Source of the DNA: Panorpa germanica
Taxonomy: Eukaryota > Arthropoda > Insecta > Mecoptera > Panorpidae
DNA: 64,000 nucleotides
Direction: 5' to 3'
NCBI GenBank assembly: GCA_963678705.1
Contig: OY783205.1
Span: 16,740,001-16,804,000, forward strand
In this document: positions 24,052 through 36,004 of the stretch, one piece after another
Position numbering within the stretch: the stretch's first letter is position 1
How the letters are laid out: each line of letters starts with the position of its first letter
Position numbers and translations under genes: made by a program
Notes under the pieces: model-generated
The model's database searches: none
What the model was told of the DNA's origin: nothing
What the model saw: the letters and a program-made list of their open reading frames with translations, nothing else

Positions 24052-24576
24052 TCTGTACAGAACGAAATATTAGACAAGTATACAAGTGTAACGGTGAAAA
24101 ATATATTTTACTTGTCTAACGCATCTCGTTTCTCTCTCACTTTGGAATAAATGAAATAAATGTGAATTTAAAAAAAATATATCCATGTGGGAAAGAAACA
24201 GAAATACTTAATGAATGATGTTGGAAAAAGAAAGAATATTATTATGAAAAACTAACACAAAATCTGTAACAGGTAGAGAACTTGTAAAGCGTTAAAATAG
24301 AATTGTACGAGTGACTCGAACTTCACCAAATAGAGCACTTCACCAAATTGTTTAGTGGGATGTAAGGTGAGATGGCACTATAGATACTGTCAACATTATA
24401 AGAAGTCGTCAGTGCTAGAACGGTGTTAAATAACAATTATTAATAAGTCCACTTTATTAACTATCACTATCATTGTCAGGATCTCCTATCTGTATAACAA
24501 AATAAAATCGGTCTTGCTTTTTTATAATATTCCAGCACTGCGACATCTTGTTTTCCACAGTCTTTATGCAATTTCT
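24052..24576. other. No supported gene
   Basis: AT-rich; nothing recognised. Confidence 0.5.
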
Positions 24577-25060
24577 TCAATATGCCGCATCCACACTATT
24601 TAACAATTCTTGCCACATGGATAAAACATTTTTATTTTTCGGTCTATTTTTGCCAATGTTTTTGATATGAAATTCTTTACAGTTGGCCTGTACTAAGTCA
24701 ATAGCATTGAAATTGCAGTGATAAGGTGAAAGATGGATGCAATACTTTATGATCATGCTTCTTTGCGATACAGTGAACTTCATACACTTTTGATAGACGG
24801 TTGACGGAGTAAGAAATGAAATTTCGGTTTTTAGCATTTCTGATATGGTTGAGGTATTATTTTTTTGAAGATAAACAAGCACGTTTTTTTTTTCATATTG
24901 TATTACGTAGGGGTGTCAGTATTTTTTAGAACAAAATTACTTGGAATGTTTGTAGCGTTATCCATGATCATTAAGAATGGCTCTTGCATATTGGGAATAA
25001 GTTGTTCTTTAAACTATTTGTTGAACAATTCCTTATTCATATCACGGTATTCCAATATCT
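24577..25060 (-). pseudogene. DDE-type (DDE_3) transposase remnant
   Basis: The minus strand, with frameshifts, reads FKEQLIPNMQEPFLMIMDNA followed downstream by LSPYHCNFNAIDLVQANCKE. This matches two conserved blocks of Tc1/mariner-superfamily DDE_3 transposases: (F..lLPni...s.ivmDNA.yH) and (L.LPPYHc.lNPIE..W...K). Several key residues are altered (LPPYHC to LSPYHC, NPIE to NAID). Dead fragment. Confidence 0.75.
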
Positions 25061-26270
25061 GACACTTTGTTAAAAGTATTAGTGACGCATTCTCCACTGA
25101 AATTAATTTGCAAATAATTAATATATCAAAATACTTTCTAAGTGCATAAAACTAAATATATTTTTACATTGAAAATTCTTCTCATAAATTAATCGCTAAT
25201 TATGTCATCTCTAACAAATTCATCTACATACTCTGACTTAGCTTTAACACAATTACGTGTTCTGCGGAGAATTATCAAGTCAAATTGAGCTTTAAGCCAA
25301 TCCGAAATTGTAGATCTATTGCGGCTTTAACTAATATTTGAATAATAATCCAATATTTATGTTAAACTTCACCAAATTATAAATGTTACCGGCAATAATG
25401 TTGAAAGAACTAAACATTTCCGCACCTTATATGCTTATAATATTTGACAATAAATTTGACAGTTCGTTCTTTTACAATAAATACATTTGACAAATTTAAA
25501 TTTGTTTACAAAATAAACACAGACATATATTTATACATCAGTCTGTACTAAACATAGCAGACAACTGGTGAATTTTTTATCGTTTTCACACTATATATAT
25601 TATAGTAATAAGAGTGAGACAATGTTTTTTTAATGCGTTGTAGTTTTATACAGCTGAACTTTTAAAAGCAGGGACTCATCGCCAAACTATCGTAACTTTG
25701 ACTTTTATAGATAACTTTTTATTAAATCAATTTGGACGTTTGTTTTTTGCTGTTTTTAGAAATTACAACACTTCCAATAAATTCAATAGCATATCTCAGT
25801 AATTGGCTCATCCACTGGGAACATCGTATCAAGGAGATTGAATCACTTTTCGGTGCTGTTGTCCCTTTCTACTTCACTTTCTTACACTGCCTAATTTAGG
25901 TTAATTTGGTAATCACAGTGGGCCTCATTTTATTTGCAATTATTCCAGAAGTTAATAGAATTGCATAGAAATCAGGGGAACTTTGTTCTAATTTTGACTT
26001 GGTTTTTTTAAATAAAATAGTGATAGTGTGTCTGGCTACACGGCTAGCTGCAGGTCGATTAATCTATTGCGACCGCTCTGCGCCATTGACTATTTTGTTA
26101 AATCGAATTGATTTTATTTGCTTTTAATTTTTTTGTTCTTATCCGTTAGATATTTCGAATATTATCACTGATCAATTAGGTATTCGTACAACTTACGTAA
26201 AGTTAAATCTATTTTCTTTGAAATAAATTAACAAATAATATTCGAAAATCTTAAAAGTTGCGAAGAATTA
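25061..26270. other. No supported gene
   Basis: AT-rich. No ORF, terminus or repeat that I can support. Confidence 0.5.
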
Positions 26271-26274
26271 AAGT

Positions 26275-26361
26275 CACAAAGAACATTAATGGTAGCTGCT
26301 TTTCTAGATATAAAATCTGCATACGACAACTTCTATCTTATCCTCTGTGGCGTCTAATAAT
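26275..26361 (+). pseudogene. LINE reverse transcriptase motif A scrap
   Basis: Short plus-strand frame reading TLMVAAFLDIKSAYDNFYLI before a stop. FLDI..AYDnv is RT motif A of Jockey/R1-type LINEs. Flanking sequence is not recognisable. Confidence 0.55.
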
Positions 26362-26896
26362 AATTTATTATAAACATTTATTTTTAATAACAATTTAATT
26401 ATTTATCATTTTCATGATTATTATTATTTATCATTTATCATTCGAACACTTCAGCGCCATAAACCTAAACAGTCTAGGCACTACCTCTTCTCTGACATTG
26501 ATTTCTACGGTTGTGTTGGTTTATGGTTTTTAGCTGTCTCGTTACTTCTCGTACTACTTAGACATAAGTGCTTCTTACTTTCTCATTGATAGATGTTAAC
26601 CACTAAAAATGTGTTCAAACGGAATATGTACAGACGAAGCTGTCTTGTGTCAGTTTTTCAACCACAAAACTGTCTAAAGATAGCCATGTCATGTCTCCAG
26701 TGTGCTAAGCCTAAATTAGAACAGATTTTATTGCAACAATTATTTATTTTTACAGAATATTAACGCAGATTATGAAACAAAGTTTCTTAAACTTAACTAT
26801 AATGCTACTACTAAGTATAGATATATTATCTAGTGGCTTACTTTTTTGTAATTACACGGTGTGGTAGATATTGCTCCAATGAACAATTCTTCATGA

Positions 26897-27290
26897 TTAG
26901 ATTACTAGGTCCAAGGGTTTAGTCCTGCGTAGTCTTCGAACATCATTACTATCAAGTAACATTTGTGTCATGGCGATGTTTTCGTGGTTACGAAGTCTCA
27001 ATTCGTGCTTTGCTGCTATAGTTTTGATTTCTTCTCCGACTGTGTTGATCTTCAGGTCTCTGTATGTCGTCATTACGGATATACCACGGTGCATTAACTA
27101 TTCCTCGCAGAACTTTATTTTGGAACGTTTCTGTTTCTTAAATGATCGATTTCTTGGCGCAACCTGAAAGTTGCACTTCACACGTCTGTTCCGTATGTTC
27201 AGTTCTTCCTTTTTCTTTTTGACATGCATTTTCCACCTTACCTTAGCATCTAGTGTTATTCCTGACATGATCTGATGCTTTACTTTTTGC
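26897..27290 (-). pseudogene. Jockey-type LINE ORF2 C-terminal fragment
   Basis: The minus strand reads LGITLDAKVRWKMHVKKK (post-YxDD region), then after decay MHRGISVMTTYRDLKINTVG, KHELRLRNHEN and VRRLRRTKPLDL to a stop. This covers the thumb and C-terminal tail of Jockey-like ORF2, with frameshifts and a deletion between the blocks. Confidence 0.8.
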
Positions 27291-28015
27291 CATGTTCATT
27301 AAATAAAAATGTGTAATTACCAATAAATTTTTTTATATATAATACTATAAATGTTGGTTCGGGCATTTTATCTTTAAACCTCTTCCACACACAAATTGAT
27401 ATCCGGTGTATCGTACCCTGTCGACATTAGTTAACGGGCTTGTGAACTCATTTTATTATGAGTAGGTTTTACAATTGTTGACTGAAGTCGATGTTAATAA
27501 ATGTGTATTGGCGTTTCTATTTTACTAAATATTTAAATGTTGACGAAATATAGCTATTAAGAATTTGAGTTCTAATTTTACCACTACAGATGAGTGGAGG
27601 TAAATGAGTACACAAGCCCATTGCTTTTAATTTTCGTCATGTCTCTTCTTTACTAGAAATATAATTATTACTACTTTTATATACCCTATAGCAGAGCTGC
27701 AAATACAACATTACTTTTCTTTGTTTCTTTTTTTTTTTTAATAAACCGTGTGGCCTTGTAAATACTTCCAACACAATCGCTTGTCCAACTATAGCAACTT
27801 AGCTATTTTACAGTCTCTGCTTGGTGAAGCTGCACAATATTTAATGTGATTGTCGAGTGGAGGGGGCAAAATTGTTTTCTTAATGTAATAGTTTTTTGTT
27901 TCGTATACTTTAATTTCACAGTCTTTTACCCATTTCTGATAAATTATAATTAGAGATATATTAAATTAAATAATGATACATTGCATATTAACAATGTTTA
28001 GCAGATATACATAAA
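27291..28015. other. No supported gene
   Basis: AT-rich; nothing recognised. Confidence 0.5.
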
Positions 28016-28075
28016 CTAGAGTTTACCCCCGTCGCAAGCGACGACTGTCTTTTGTGTGTGAATTGAATACTATTC
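28016..28075 (-). mobile_element. Helitron 3'-terminal fragment
   Basis: Reverse E-family 3' end: CTAG at 28016, then AGTTTACCCCC and the CGTCGC..GCGACG hairpin. Only about 60 bp are recognisable before hAT-derived sequence begins, so it is either a truncated copy or the end of an element that captured hAT sequence. Confidence 0.7.
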
Positions 28076-28640
28076 GTCACGTTCGTCTTTTTTAGTGGAA
28101 ATTGAATTTAGTTGGTATAAAGTTTTTATTATTATTGAATAATTTTTCCTAATAGCTGATAATGCGTCGTTTCTTAAAGACCATCTAGTAGGACACATCC
28201 TTCTAAGGGTAATTTAATATTTTTCAAATGAATCGTTAGTCAACATTGACCAGCATTTTATACTATTGCTAAAAGGAGTATATATTTTTTCCAAGTTATC
28301 GAGAAAAATGGACACGTATCGCAGCATCTTTTAAAATTAAATTTATTGCGTGTACCACACAATGAACAGGGTGTATCGAAAAACTACAGAAAGTTGGTCG
28401 ATTTTTGGCAGATCTTGTGTTATATCCCAAGAATAATCACAAGAATTCAATTCCTTCTTCAATTTCTATAGCAATATTTTCTGTAACTGTGGCACCAAGC
28501 AAATTATCAATATCATTTTGAATCGAAAACTTTTTTAGGCACGTTATACATTGTTTTATGATATGATTTTTTTCTCGGGAAGTACAGCTTAAGAGTTTAA
28601 GTGAGATTGGGGATAACATTTTACGAATTTTGGATTACAC
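28076..28640 (-). pseudogene. hAT transposase remnant (second lineage)
   Basis: The minus strand shows PVHCVVHAINLILKDA followed by RMCPTRWSLRNDALSAIRK, and upstream an open piece with IIKQCITCLKKFSIQNDIDN. C.aH.lNLilKD and pTRWssR.dAl.ai are the central blocks of DUF659-type hAT transposases. Frames are broken between blocks. Confidence 0.7.
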
Positions 28641-28923
28641 ATGTTTGGGGTCTCTGTAGCACCAATGATACGGCTCATACGGCGGTAGCTACGTCACTGC
28701 ATAGATAGCAGTCATGTTCCTTGTACTGATACTACAGTGGTGTCTACAATGGTATTTTACTCTACAATTAAAGTTCGTATACTTATAATGAGCGGTGAAT
28801 ACAAATATAATAATTATTTACTATAATTAAAACAAGGTGCAATAAATTATTTAATTTAATATGTCTGCAATAGTAACATTTATACATAAATTATAATAAA
28901 ATGTATGTAGCTTTTATGTAAAA

Positions 28924-30927
28924 CTAGCTGACCCGGCGAACTTCGTACCGCCTAACTATAAATGAATATTGTGTTACCTTTTAGCTGAACTAATTTTTTT
29001 TTATTATGATGAATGATGATGAAAACATACAGAATGAGAATAAAAATTAAAAAAATAATAATAATTAAGTAATTCAAACTCATGTCAGAAAAAAATGATT
29101 GAAAACTATGTTGTGCAGATTGGAATACACTCGGATTAATTCATTAATGGGATTTTCATTCAAGCACCTTGTGGTAAACGACATTCTTTGTTTTTTGGTC
29201 AGGCGCAAGAACAAATAAAGCGGATGGTTTGCCGACACGTGAGCATGCCACGTACAATTGACCATGAGAAAAACATGCATTTTCTAGATTGAGGCCACAA
29301 ATAGTAAAGGATTGGCCCTGTGATTTGTTGATCGTCATGGCGAAGGCAAGACGAATCGGGAATTGAATTCGTTTAAACTCAAATGGCATATCCGTTGGGA
29401 TCATCGGAATCCTTGGAATAAGAACTTCCTCATCTTTAAATTTTCCTTTAAGTATCGACGCGTGAATCACATTGCTCATCAGTTTTTTTATCACCAAACG
29501 CGTTCCATTGCACAGTTTTGGTTGGTTTAAATTTCTAAGCATGATGACTACCGAGCCAACCTTAAGTTTTAACTTGTGCGGTGGTAAACCAGGCACATCC
29601 AAGGAGTTTAAAAATTCACTTGGATAATTAGTGGTTTCTTCTTCGTTTGTTACACAGTCGATAGATTTGAATGAATACAGAGTACCTACGATTTGATTTT
29701 GAATTATAAAATTGAGGTCATCTACATCTTTATTTTTAGCGGCCAAAATTGCTCGCTCACTTAACCATTTAGTATTTTTGTGGTGAGTAATGATATCCGG
29801 GAATACTTTGTTGATAAGCTCGTCTTTTGATGATACAAAATTGCAAACATTTGGAGGAAATGAAATCAAACCGCTCGATTTGTCAACAGGAACACGGCTA
29901 TTACCGATAGTCAGCAATTGCTTCGAGAAATCATCAGCAGATAGATCGTTCAACAATGCAACTCTCATATTTACAGACAGTTGAAGTTTCTTTACATATC
30001 GCCACAGATTTGATGCTTTGAGGCAAGCGTTTATTTCGTCGGCAGCAGTAGATCTTGGAATGACTGGTAGTGTTTGTCGGAAATCGCCAGATAATAAAAT
30101 CATTGCACCACCAAAACATCTCGAGTCATTGCGCAGATCTTTTAATGTTCGGTCTAGTGCTTCCAATGCGCGTTTGTGCGCCATTGTGCATTCGTCCCAT
30201 ATGATGATTTTTGATGCTACTAAAACTTTGGCCATTGCGGAGTGTTTCGAAATGTTACATGTCGGTTGTTCAGTAGTTTGAAGGTTTAATGGCAATTTTA
30301 ACGCTGAGTGAGCCGTACGGCATCCGTCTAACAATGTGGCCGCTATTCCAGAAGAAGCAATTGCTACCTCAATTTCGGATCTCGCACGTACAGTGGCCAA
30401 AATCAATGACATGAGGAATGTCTTCCCAGTTCCACCGGGGGCATCCAAAAAAAATAAGCCGCGATTTCCATCATCAATTGCATTAATCAGTGTATCATAG
30501 ACTTCCCTCTGCTTAGGATTCAACAGAGGTACATTCGTTTGGACTGATTGGATTAGTTCATGTGGATCATATTCACGTTCACGTTCCAATTCTCTATTAA
30601 ATGCGTCATTCATTCCGCGATCTGGCGCTGGCATTCCTAACCTAACTAACAAACTGCCGCAAACTGCCGCAAACAGCCGCAAGCAGTTCATAATTTTAAA
30701 TTTTTGTAATATCCATTCAACGCCTGATTAGTAGGCAACAATACAAACAGGATTTAATGTAACACATATCTTCGGTCAAGAGCAAAGTTTTCATTGTTTT
30801 TAAGATGTATTATGCTATTCGGGGCGGAGACAAATCCAACGAATCAATAACCATGAATATTGGTTCAGCAGATCTCGAGTTATAAGTGTTCTAACAAACC
30901 CGTCTTTCTTTTATATATATATATAGA
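28924..30927 (-). mobile_element. Helicase-only Helitron (about 2.0 kb)
   Basis: Terminus-to-terminus minus-strand element. 5' end TCTATATATATATATAAAAG near 30927, followed by the ACTTATAACTCGAGATCTGC block common to Helitron 5' ends. 3' end ..CGGGTCAGCTAG at 28924. Flanked by A (28923) and T (30928). The Rep domain is missing entirely, so it is an internal deletion derivative that kept both ends. Confidence 0.8.
29156..30691 (-). CDS. Helitron Pif1-type helicase (Rep domain deleted)
   Basis: Uninterrupted 511-codon frame. Walker A APGGTGKT at residues 84-91, Walker B IIIWDE at 162-167, GDFRQTLPVIP at 202-212, C-terminal FAMTINKSQGQS and LYVACSRVG. These are helicase motifs of the Helitron RepHel protein, an SF1 Pif1-family 5'-3' DNA helicase used in rolling-circle transposition. 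Intact RepHel proteins are roughly 1,400 residues; here the HUH nuclease is absent. The first 20 or so residues come from a short repeat (three runs of CAAACTGCCG type near 30655-30685) and are probably not original. The true start is unknown. It is open despite lacking Rep, suggesting a recent deletion or slow decay. Confidence 0.85.
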   Translation of the reverse strand: MNCLRLFAAVCGSLLVRLGMPAPDRGMNDAFNRELEREREYDPHELIQSVQTNVPLLNPKQREVYDTLINAIDDGNRGLFFLDAPGGTGKTFLMSLILATVRARSEIEVAIASSGIAATLLDGCRTAHSALKLPLNLQTTEQPTCNISKHSAMAKVLVASKIIIWDECTMAHKRALEALDRTLKDLRNDSRCFGGAMILLSGDFRQTLPVIPRSTAADEINACLKASNLWRYVKKLQLSVNMRVALLNDLSADDFSKQLLTIGNSRVPVDKSSGLISFPPNVCNFVSSKDELINKVFPDIITHHKNTKWLSERAILAAKNKDVDDLNFIIQNQIVGTLYSFKSIDCVTNEEETTNYPSEFLNSLDVPGLPPHKLKLKVGSVVIMLRNLNQPKLCNGTRLVIKKLMSNVIHASILKGKFKDEEVLIPRIPMIPTDMPFEFKRIQFPIRLAFAMTINKSQGQSFTICGLNLENACFSHGQLYVACSRVGKPSALFVLAPDQKTKNVVYHKVLE

Positions 30928-31939
30928 TATAGATATATAGATGTATTTATGTAAGTGTAAAGTAATAATAGTTTCTAACTTTACTGGTTTGCTAATAAAT
31001 TCTGGTTCAATTTTTCTTATCGTAATTTTTCTCTAAAATTGGTACATTATTTTTTAAAGTTATGTGACGTGAAATTAAATAGTAAAGATAGAGGAACGAA
31101 AGTGCATTTTAAAGCTAAAAAATTGACCTTATTGTTTGAGCTACTGACAATACTCAATGTACGTTTGATGTTTATATAAAAGAGTCTACGTGAATGTTTT
31201 ATTTAGTGAATTGGTTTATTAAAACTAAGAGTCAATACAGTAGTAGAATAACAATGTTGACTGTTGCTTCAGAACAAACCGCAACTATGATAGTTCTATG
31301 AAACTTAATAAAAGTATATCTAAACAGTTGAAATCTTAAAACTAAGATGTTGTTAGCTTAAAGTTTAATATAAGAATGATTATAAATTAATATATAATTA
31401 TAAAGTAATACTCTGTATAAGTAAATTAACCTAATGGAAAGAAAACAAGATGTGAGCGTGGTCAAACACACGAGTAATAAATGCATTTAAGAATAACTGG
31501 GCCGTTGGTAATAAAAGTACTTAAGAAATAAATAACTGGACCGTTGACAACCGTGGTCATAAATATTGTTATGATACCTCAGTAAAATGCATTAAGGTAT
31601 AAGGTCGAAAAGGGTCTACAATTTTATAATTCAAATATTTTAATAAGTTTTCATCTACTTATTCTTGCTTAAATTGCTTTATATTACTTAAATCCTAATA
31701 AAAGTGGACCATAAAAATAGAATAAAAATAAAATAAATGGCTTATGTCTGGTGCACAAATTATAATTACTTGCTTAAATATCTGAATAATATCAAGACCT
31801 TTTATTAGTGTTTATATAGGACGGAACACTTATGTTATTACGAAGCAACACATTTTTGTAATTATGCACAGCCTCATTAAAATACATAAGGCCCATATTA
31901 GCAAGGAGTGCATTTACTTGAATTTATAATTACTAAACC
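30928..31939. other. No supported gene
   Basis: AT-rich sequence leading to the assembly gap. Upstream exons of the RS/RRM gene could lie here or in the gap, but I see none. Confidence 0.45.
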
Positions 31940-32139
31940 NNNNNNNNNNNNNNNNNNNNNNNNNNNNNNNNNNNNNNNNNNNNNNNNNNNNNNNNNNNNN
32001 NNNNNNNNNNNNNNNNNNNNNNNNNNNNNNNNNNNNNNNNNNNNNNNNNNNNNNNNNNNNNNNNNNNNNNNNNNNNNNNNNNNNNNNNNNNNNNNNNNNN
32101 NNNNNNNNNNNNNNNNNNNNNNNNNNNNNNNNNNNNNNN
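31940..32139. other. Assembly gap (200 N)
   Basis: Exactly 200 N, a conventional scaffold gap size, so the true distance is unknown. An open frame drawn across it is meaningless. Confidence 1.
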
Positions 32140-32279
32140 TTACTTACTAATCACAGTTTTATTATACAGTAGCTAATGATTGTACTCTACCTTTTATAAT
32201 TATGGAATTTATATTAGAAGATAAATTTTTCGTTTATATATATTTACCAAATTGTTACATTCCTTCTTTATATTTTTAG

Positions 32280-34288
32280 GAAATTAATCATAGCCTAAAA
32301 CCAGCGAAAAGTAAAAAACGTCAATACGGCATTGGTAAAAAAATTTCATTAGACGATCCTGTGGGTGAACAACCGCCAATATTCCTTAGTGACGATGAGT
32401 GCGCAGTTATTGAAAAAGAAACTAGTAAAACCAAAAATATAAATAGTCATCAAAATTGTGATATTAGTGAAATAAACAGTAAAATAGACAATAAAAAAAT
32501 AGATAGTAAAATAAACGAGGAAATTCAATTTCCTCCTAGAAGTTATGAAGTTTCTGCAGGTGATAATAAAGTTAAAGTATCTAGTGATAACAAAATTGGT
32601 AAAAGGAACTGTAGACTAAAGAAAATAAAAAAACAAAATAATATTAGAAAAGATAAGTTACTAAACAAGGTTACTAAATTACATGAGAGTGAAGGCAAAG
32701 TGACACAAGTGAAAAAACAAGAAAAGGAAACATCTAGAATTGCTGGATCTAACAATGTCGTCGATAATATAAATGAAAAGCATATGAAAAGTCAATTACT
32801 TAATACTGAATCAATAAAGGAAGAAGTTTCACAGAAAAAGAACGAATCTTCGGGTGGCAGTCATAAATCTCGTGCAGTTTCTCGGGAAAAATTAAATCAG
32901 CAGAAAACATGGAAAAAGAAAAACATTTATCAAAATTCGAAATCGTTAATTTCGCAACCAGAGTTTGAGAAAGCAACAAGTAAGAAATCAATTTCCACTA
33001 TTACATTTGAAGCTGCATTAGAACGTCACAACTACAGGAAGGAGAAAAATGTAGAAAAGACGCGGACGAAAACCATTAATAATTATACGGAAACCGACAA
33101 AAAATTGACTGAGGTAAAAGTCAAAATTACTTCAACGCAAATGGATAATAAAATACACCATAATGATTTGACAGCAAAATGTACAAAGTTATCCAACAAT
33201 ATTTCAGCAAAAAAAAATGAGGTTCTTAAATCTGTATTTTTGAAAGAAGAACGATCGTTACAATACGGAACTGTCTCAAGTGATATTAAAACAAAAAATA
33301 ATAACTCACAAGACGGAAATATACCGTCGAAAGATAGACACATCAAATTAGGTGAAAATAAAACAAAACAAAATTCGTTATTAAATAGAAATAATTTTAA
33401 ACAAAATTTTATACAACATACAGATAATTATAGAAACCCTGTGCTAGTTAATACCATTGAAACCAAAAAGTCTCACCCGATTGTTAAAGAGTCAATTCAA
33501 ACTGTGCAATACTTAAAAATGTCAAAGACTACAAGCGGACGCATAAAAACAGTTGGTGTAAACAATAAACAGTTATTGACACCGTATAATGATCTACCAA
33601 AAGTAGAACCACAGCCTCCAAATTTCGTGCAGATGAAAATTACTTCTAAGACAGCACAATACTTGATCAATAAGAAAAACAATAAGAAAGTTCTTCAAGA
33701 TGAAGTGGTAATACCTGTGACTTCAACACGCGAAATTCAATCTCTGATTGAAAACTCCAGTAAACAAACTAATACTGAAGTAACATCAAAAATATGTAAA
33801 GGATCAGTTTTATCTAATGTTAAGCAAAGGATATGTTTTTCAATAGCGTGCAATACTGAGATCACATATAATCCACGTGAGAAAGATGCAGACGTGTCTT
33901 CAACTTCAAAAATATGTAAGCCTGTTCAAGAAGATAAAACAATAAGCTACGATAATGATGAGCCACGTGAAAGTAAGATAGAGACAATTTCTAAATCTAC
34001 GCAAACACCACAGAGCAAAACAATTGAGTCAATTTGCAGTCAATCACCAATACGAAAATATTCTCAACATCGTAGAAGATCACCAGAAGAAAAACGTAGA
34101 AAATATTCGCGAGGTCACACTCGAGAGTCTTCTAAATATGATCATCTGGCTACATATCGAAGTAGCTATTCACGTGAAAGGAGTGCAAGTCGTTTAGTAT
34201 CTACTAATAATAAAAGTCTAAAGAGATCATCGTCAAGATCAAGATGTGATGGAAGTTATAGTAGATCACCATCGCAATCACGAAACAA
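32280..34288 (+). CDS. RS/RRM protein gene, large internal exon
   Basis: Open exon of 669 codons plus 2 bases. Acceptor TATTTTTAG at 32279; donor AACAA|GTAATA at 34289. The exon starts in phase 0 with EINHSLKPAKSKKRQ and has no ATG near its 5' end, so earlier exons are missing. The protein is low-complexity and Lys/Asn/Ser-rich (likely disordered). It ends in an Arg/Ser section (HRRRSPEEKRRKYSR, SSSRSRCDGSYSRSPSQSR) typical of RS domains of nuclear RNA-processing factors or PGC-1-type coactivators. The RS-then-RRM order resembles PGC-1/spargel, but the RRM is divergent and I do not assign the name. No frameshifts are seen. Confidence 0.8.
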
Positions 34289-34361
34289 GTAATAAACAGA
34301 TCTATTAATTTAATTAAATTTTCTAAACTAACGAAAAGTAAAATAATTTTTTTTTTTTTAG

Positions 34362-34691
34362 TCAAACCGGATCGGATTCTTATGCAGAAGAAGCTGAGGG
34401 CCAACGTTTCCGTGATTCGGTTTACAAACCAATGAAACGACCAGTACTGCGTTCCCCAAGCCCTGTACCACATCCCAAGAGATACATTTATGATTATGAA
34501 AGGAGGCGGCAGGGGGTTTATGATGATTCATCCCCTCGACCATATGTGAAAAGACGTAAATATGACGATGAAGACGAACGGAAGACAATATATATCGGTG
34601 ATATAAAGAGAGAATACACGAAAGAAGAATATCAAGAGTTCTTCAAAATGTGTGGAGTAGTTCAATCAGCAAAGCACTGTAGACAATACGG
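34362..34691 (+). CDS. RS/RRM protein gene, penultimate exon
   Basis: 330-bp exon after a 73-bp intron with branch-like ACTAAC and an 11-T tract before AG. The first base completes an Asn codon split over the junction. It encodes TGSDSYAEEAEGQRFRDSVY, an Arg/Tyr-rich linker, and the first half of an RRM (RKTIYIGDI as RNP2, then EEYQEFFKMCGVVQSAKHC). It ends in phase 2 at the donor GG|GTAATT. RRMs bind single-stranded RNA on a four-stranded sheet. Confidence 0.8.
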
Positions 34692-34787
34692 GTAATTTCT
34701 TAATTATATTGTAGATTTTCTTAATTATATATAGGTACGATTATCTGAAAGATCTACAGACATCTACAATAAATGTTTGTTTTATAG

Positions 34788-34899
34788 AGTCCTATGCGGT
34801 TTTGTGAAGTTCTCTAGTCAAAATGCATCTAATAAAGCCAAGGATTTCGCACCCCGTGTAAGCGTGTTTAGAGGATGTAATTTTGGTTATGGAAACTGA
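34788..34899 (+). CDS. RS/RRM protein gene, terminal exon
   Basis: Short exon of 112 bp, found by extending the splice phase. Acceptor TTTGTTTTATAG at 34787; the first base completes the Gly codon; then VLCGFVKFSSQNASNKAKDF and a short tail to TGA at 34897-34899. CGFVKF fits RNP1 (xGFxxF) and supplies the RRM strand that the previous exon lacks. An AATAAA follows at 34993. The preceding intron is 96 bp. Confidence 0.75.
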
Positions 34900-34992
34900 C
34901 GCGGTTTCTGTGGAACTGACAAATACTCTGACTTGGGTAAGTAGTAAAAGCCATAAATATTAGCAAATGTGTAAAAGTTATATAGGAAACTG

Positions 34993-34998
34993 AATAAA
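34993..34998 (+). terminator. Poly(A) signal of the RS/RRM gene
   Basis: AATAAA 94 bases after the stop codon, just before a Helitron at 35052. A second AATAAA overlaps that boundary (about 35047). Confidence 0.6.
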
Positions 34999-35051
34999 TG
35001 TCGGATGAACTGTACATGAAAAGTACAGTTATGTAACGTTATAACAATAAA

Positions 35052-36004
35052 TCCTATATTATAATGTTCCAACTGTATGTTTATATGTTTCTATGTTTAT
35101 ATGTTTATTTTCTTATGTTTTTAAAAAAAATTTTTTTAATTTGTTCATTATTTGACCAACTTTTTTTTCAAAATTTGGGATTTTCTTTTTCGGTTTCTAA
35201 ATTAGGTACCAAAGTTAGCTCATATACAAAATTTCAACTTTCTAGTTCAATTTTTTACTCTCGGTTAAAACCGCCTCTGTGCCTCCAAATAAATTTTTGT
35301 CTTTTTTTTTCTCAATATCATATTCAATTACTGCACAATCCAAAATTTGAGGTTTCTCCAAAGTTTCCTACCGAGCCCCCTAATTTTCTCAACGCCCCCT
35401 TTTTTCATTTTTTAGTTTCTAAATTTCCAAAAATATTACCATTGAACACCGTAACTCATATGGAAAATGTCAACTTTCTATCTTTTACGAATCTACGAGG
35501 AAGTCAAAAGTCTTAGAATTCTTTTCTCTACGATAGACAATTTTCAGGAAAATTCGCGGAGCCGTTTTTGAGCCACCATACGAATCGCGTAAACATATAA
35601 ACAAACAATCATATAAACAAATAAACATGTCCCTTGATATAATGTTTATAATATAGGATTTTCTTATATTATTATATATTATTAATTGTGTGCCTTTCGG
35701 CTTTCCCGTCTACCGTGTTCTATTTCTTTAAACTTTATTTAATTTTATTGGCAAAATCGTACATAAGCTAATTTACAAATCGAAAAAAAAATTCACAAAT
35801 TTTGAAAAAAAGTTGATCAAATAATGAACAAATTGAAAAAAATATTTTTTTTGAGTCAGTTTATATAAAAAATTATTTGTTATATGTAAAATAAATATGG
35901 AACGAGTTAAATATTTCAATTTAAAAATGGCATTAAAATTTGATGGCATGAAATTCAATAGACGCTTAGAAATTAATTCGTCGCTTGCCGGGGGTAAACT
36001 TTAG
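35052..36004 (+). mobile_element. Complete non-autonomous Helitron (953 bp)
   Basis: Forward E-family member: 5' TCCTATATTATAATGTTCC at 35052, 3' end CGTCGCTTGCCGGGGGTAAACTTTAG at 36004 with the hairpin partly lost. Flanked by A and T. It sits 150 bp after the stop codon of the RS/RRM gene and could affect its 3' end. Confidence 0.85.

Noticed and set aside
31908..32150. Open frame spanning the N block
   Set aside because: The residues are unknown bases; the gap length is conventional.
32280..34899. Naming the RS/RRM gene as spargel/PGC-1
   Set aside because: The order of RS and RRM fits, but the RRM lacks the family's typical YGF-type RNP1 and no coactivator LxxLL box was identified; the 5' part is missing.
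35064..35516. 150-codon plus-strand frame rich in Phe/Leu
   Set aside because: Lies wholly inside a non-autonomous Helitron; TTT-rich non-coding repeat translates to Phe runs.
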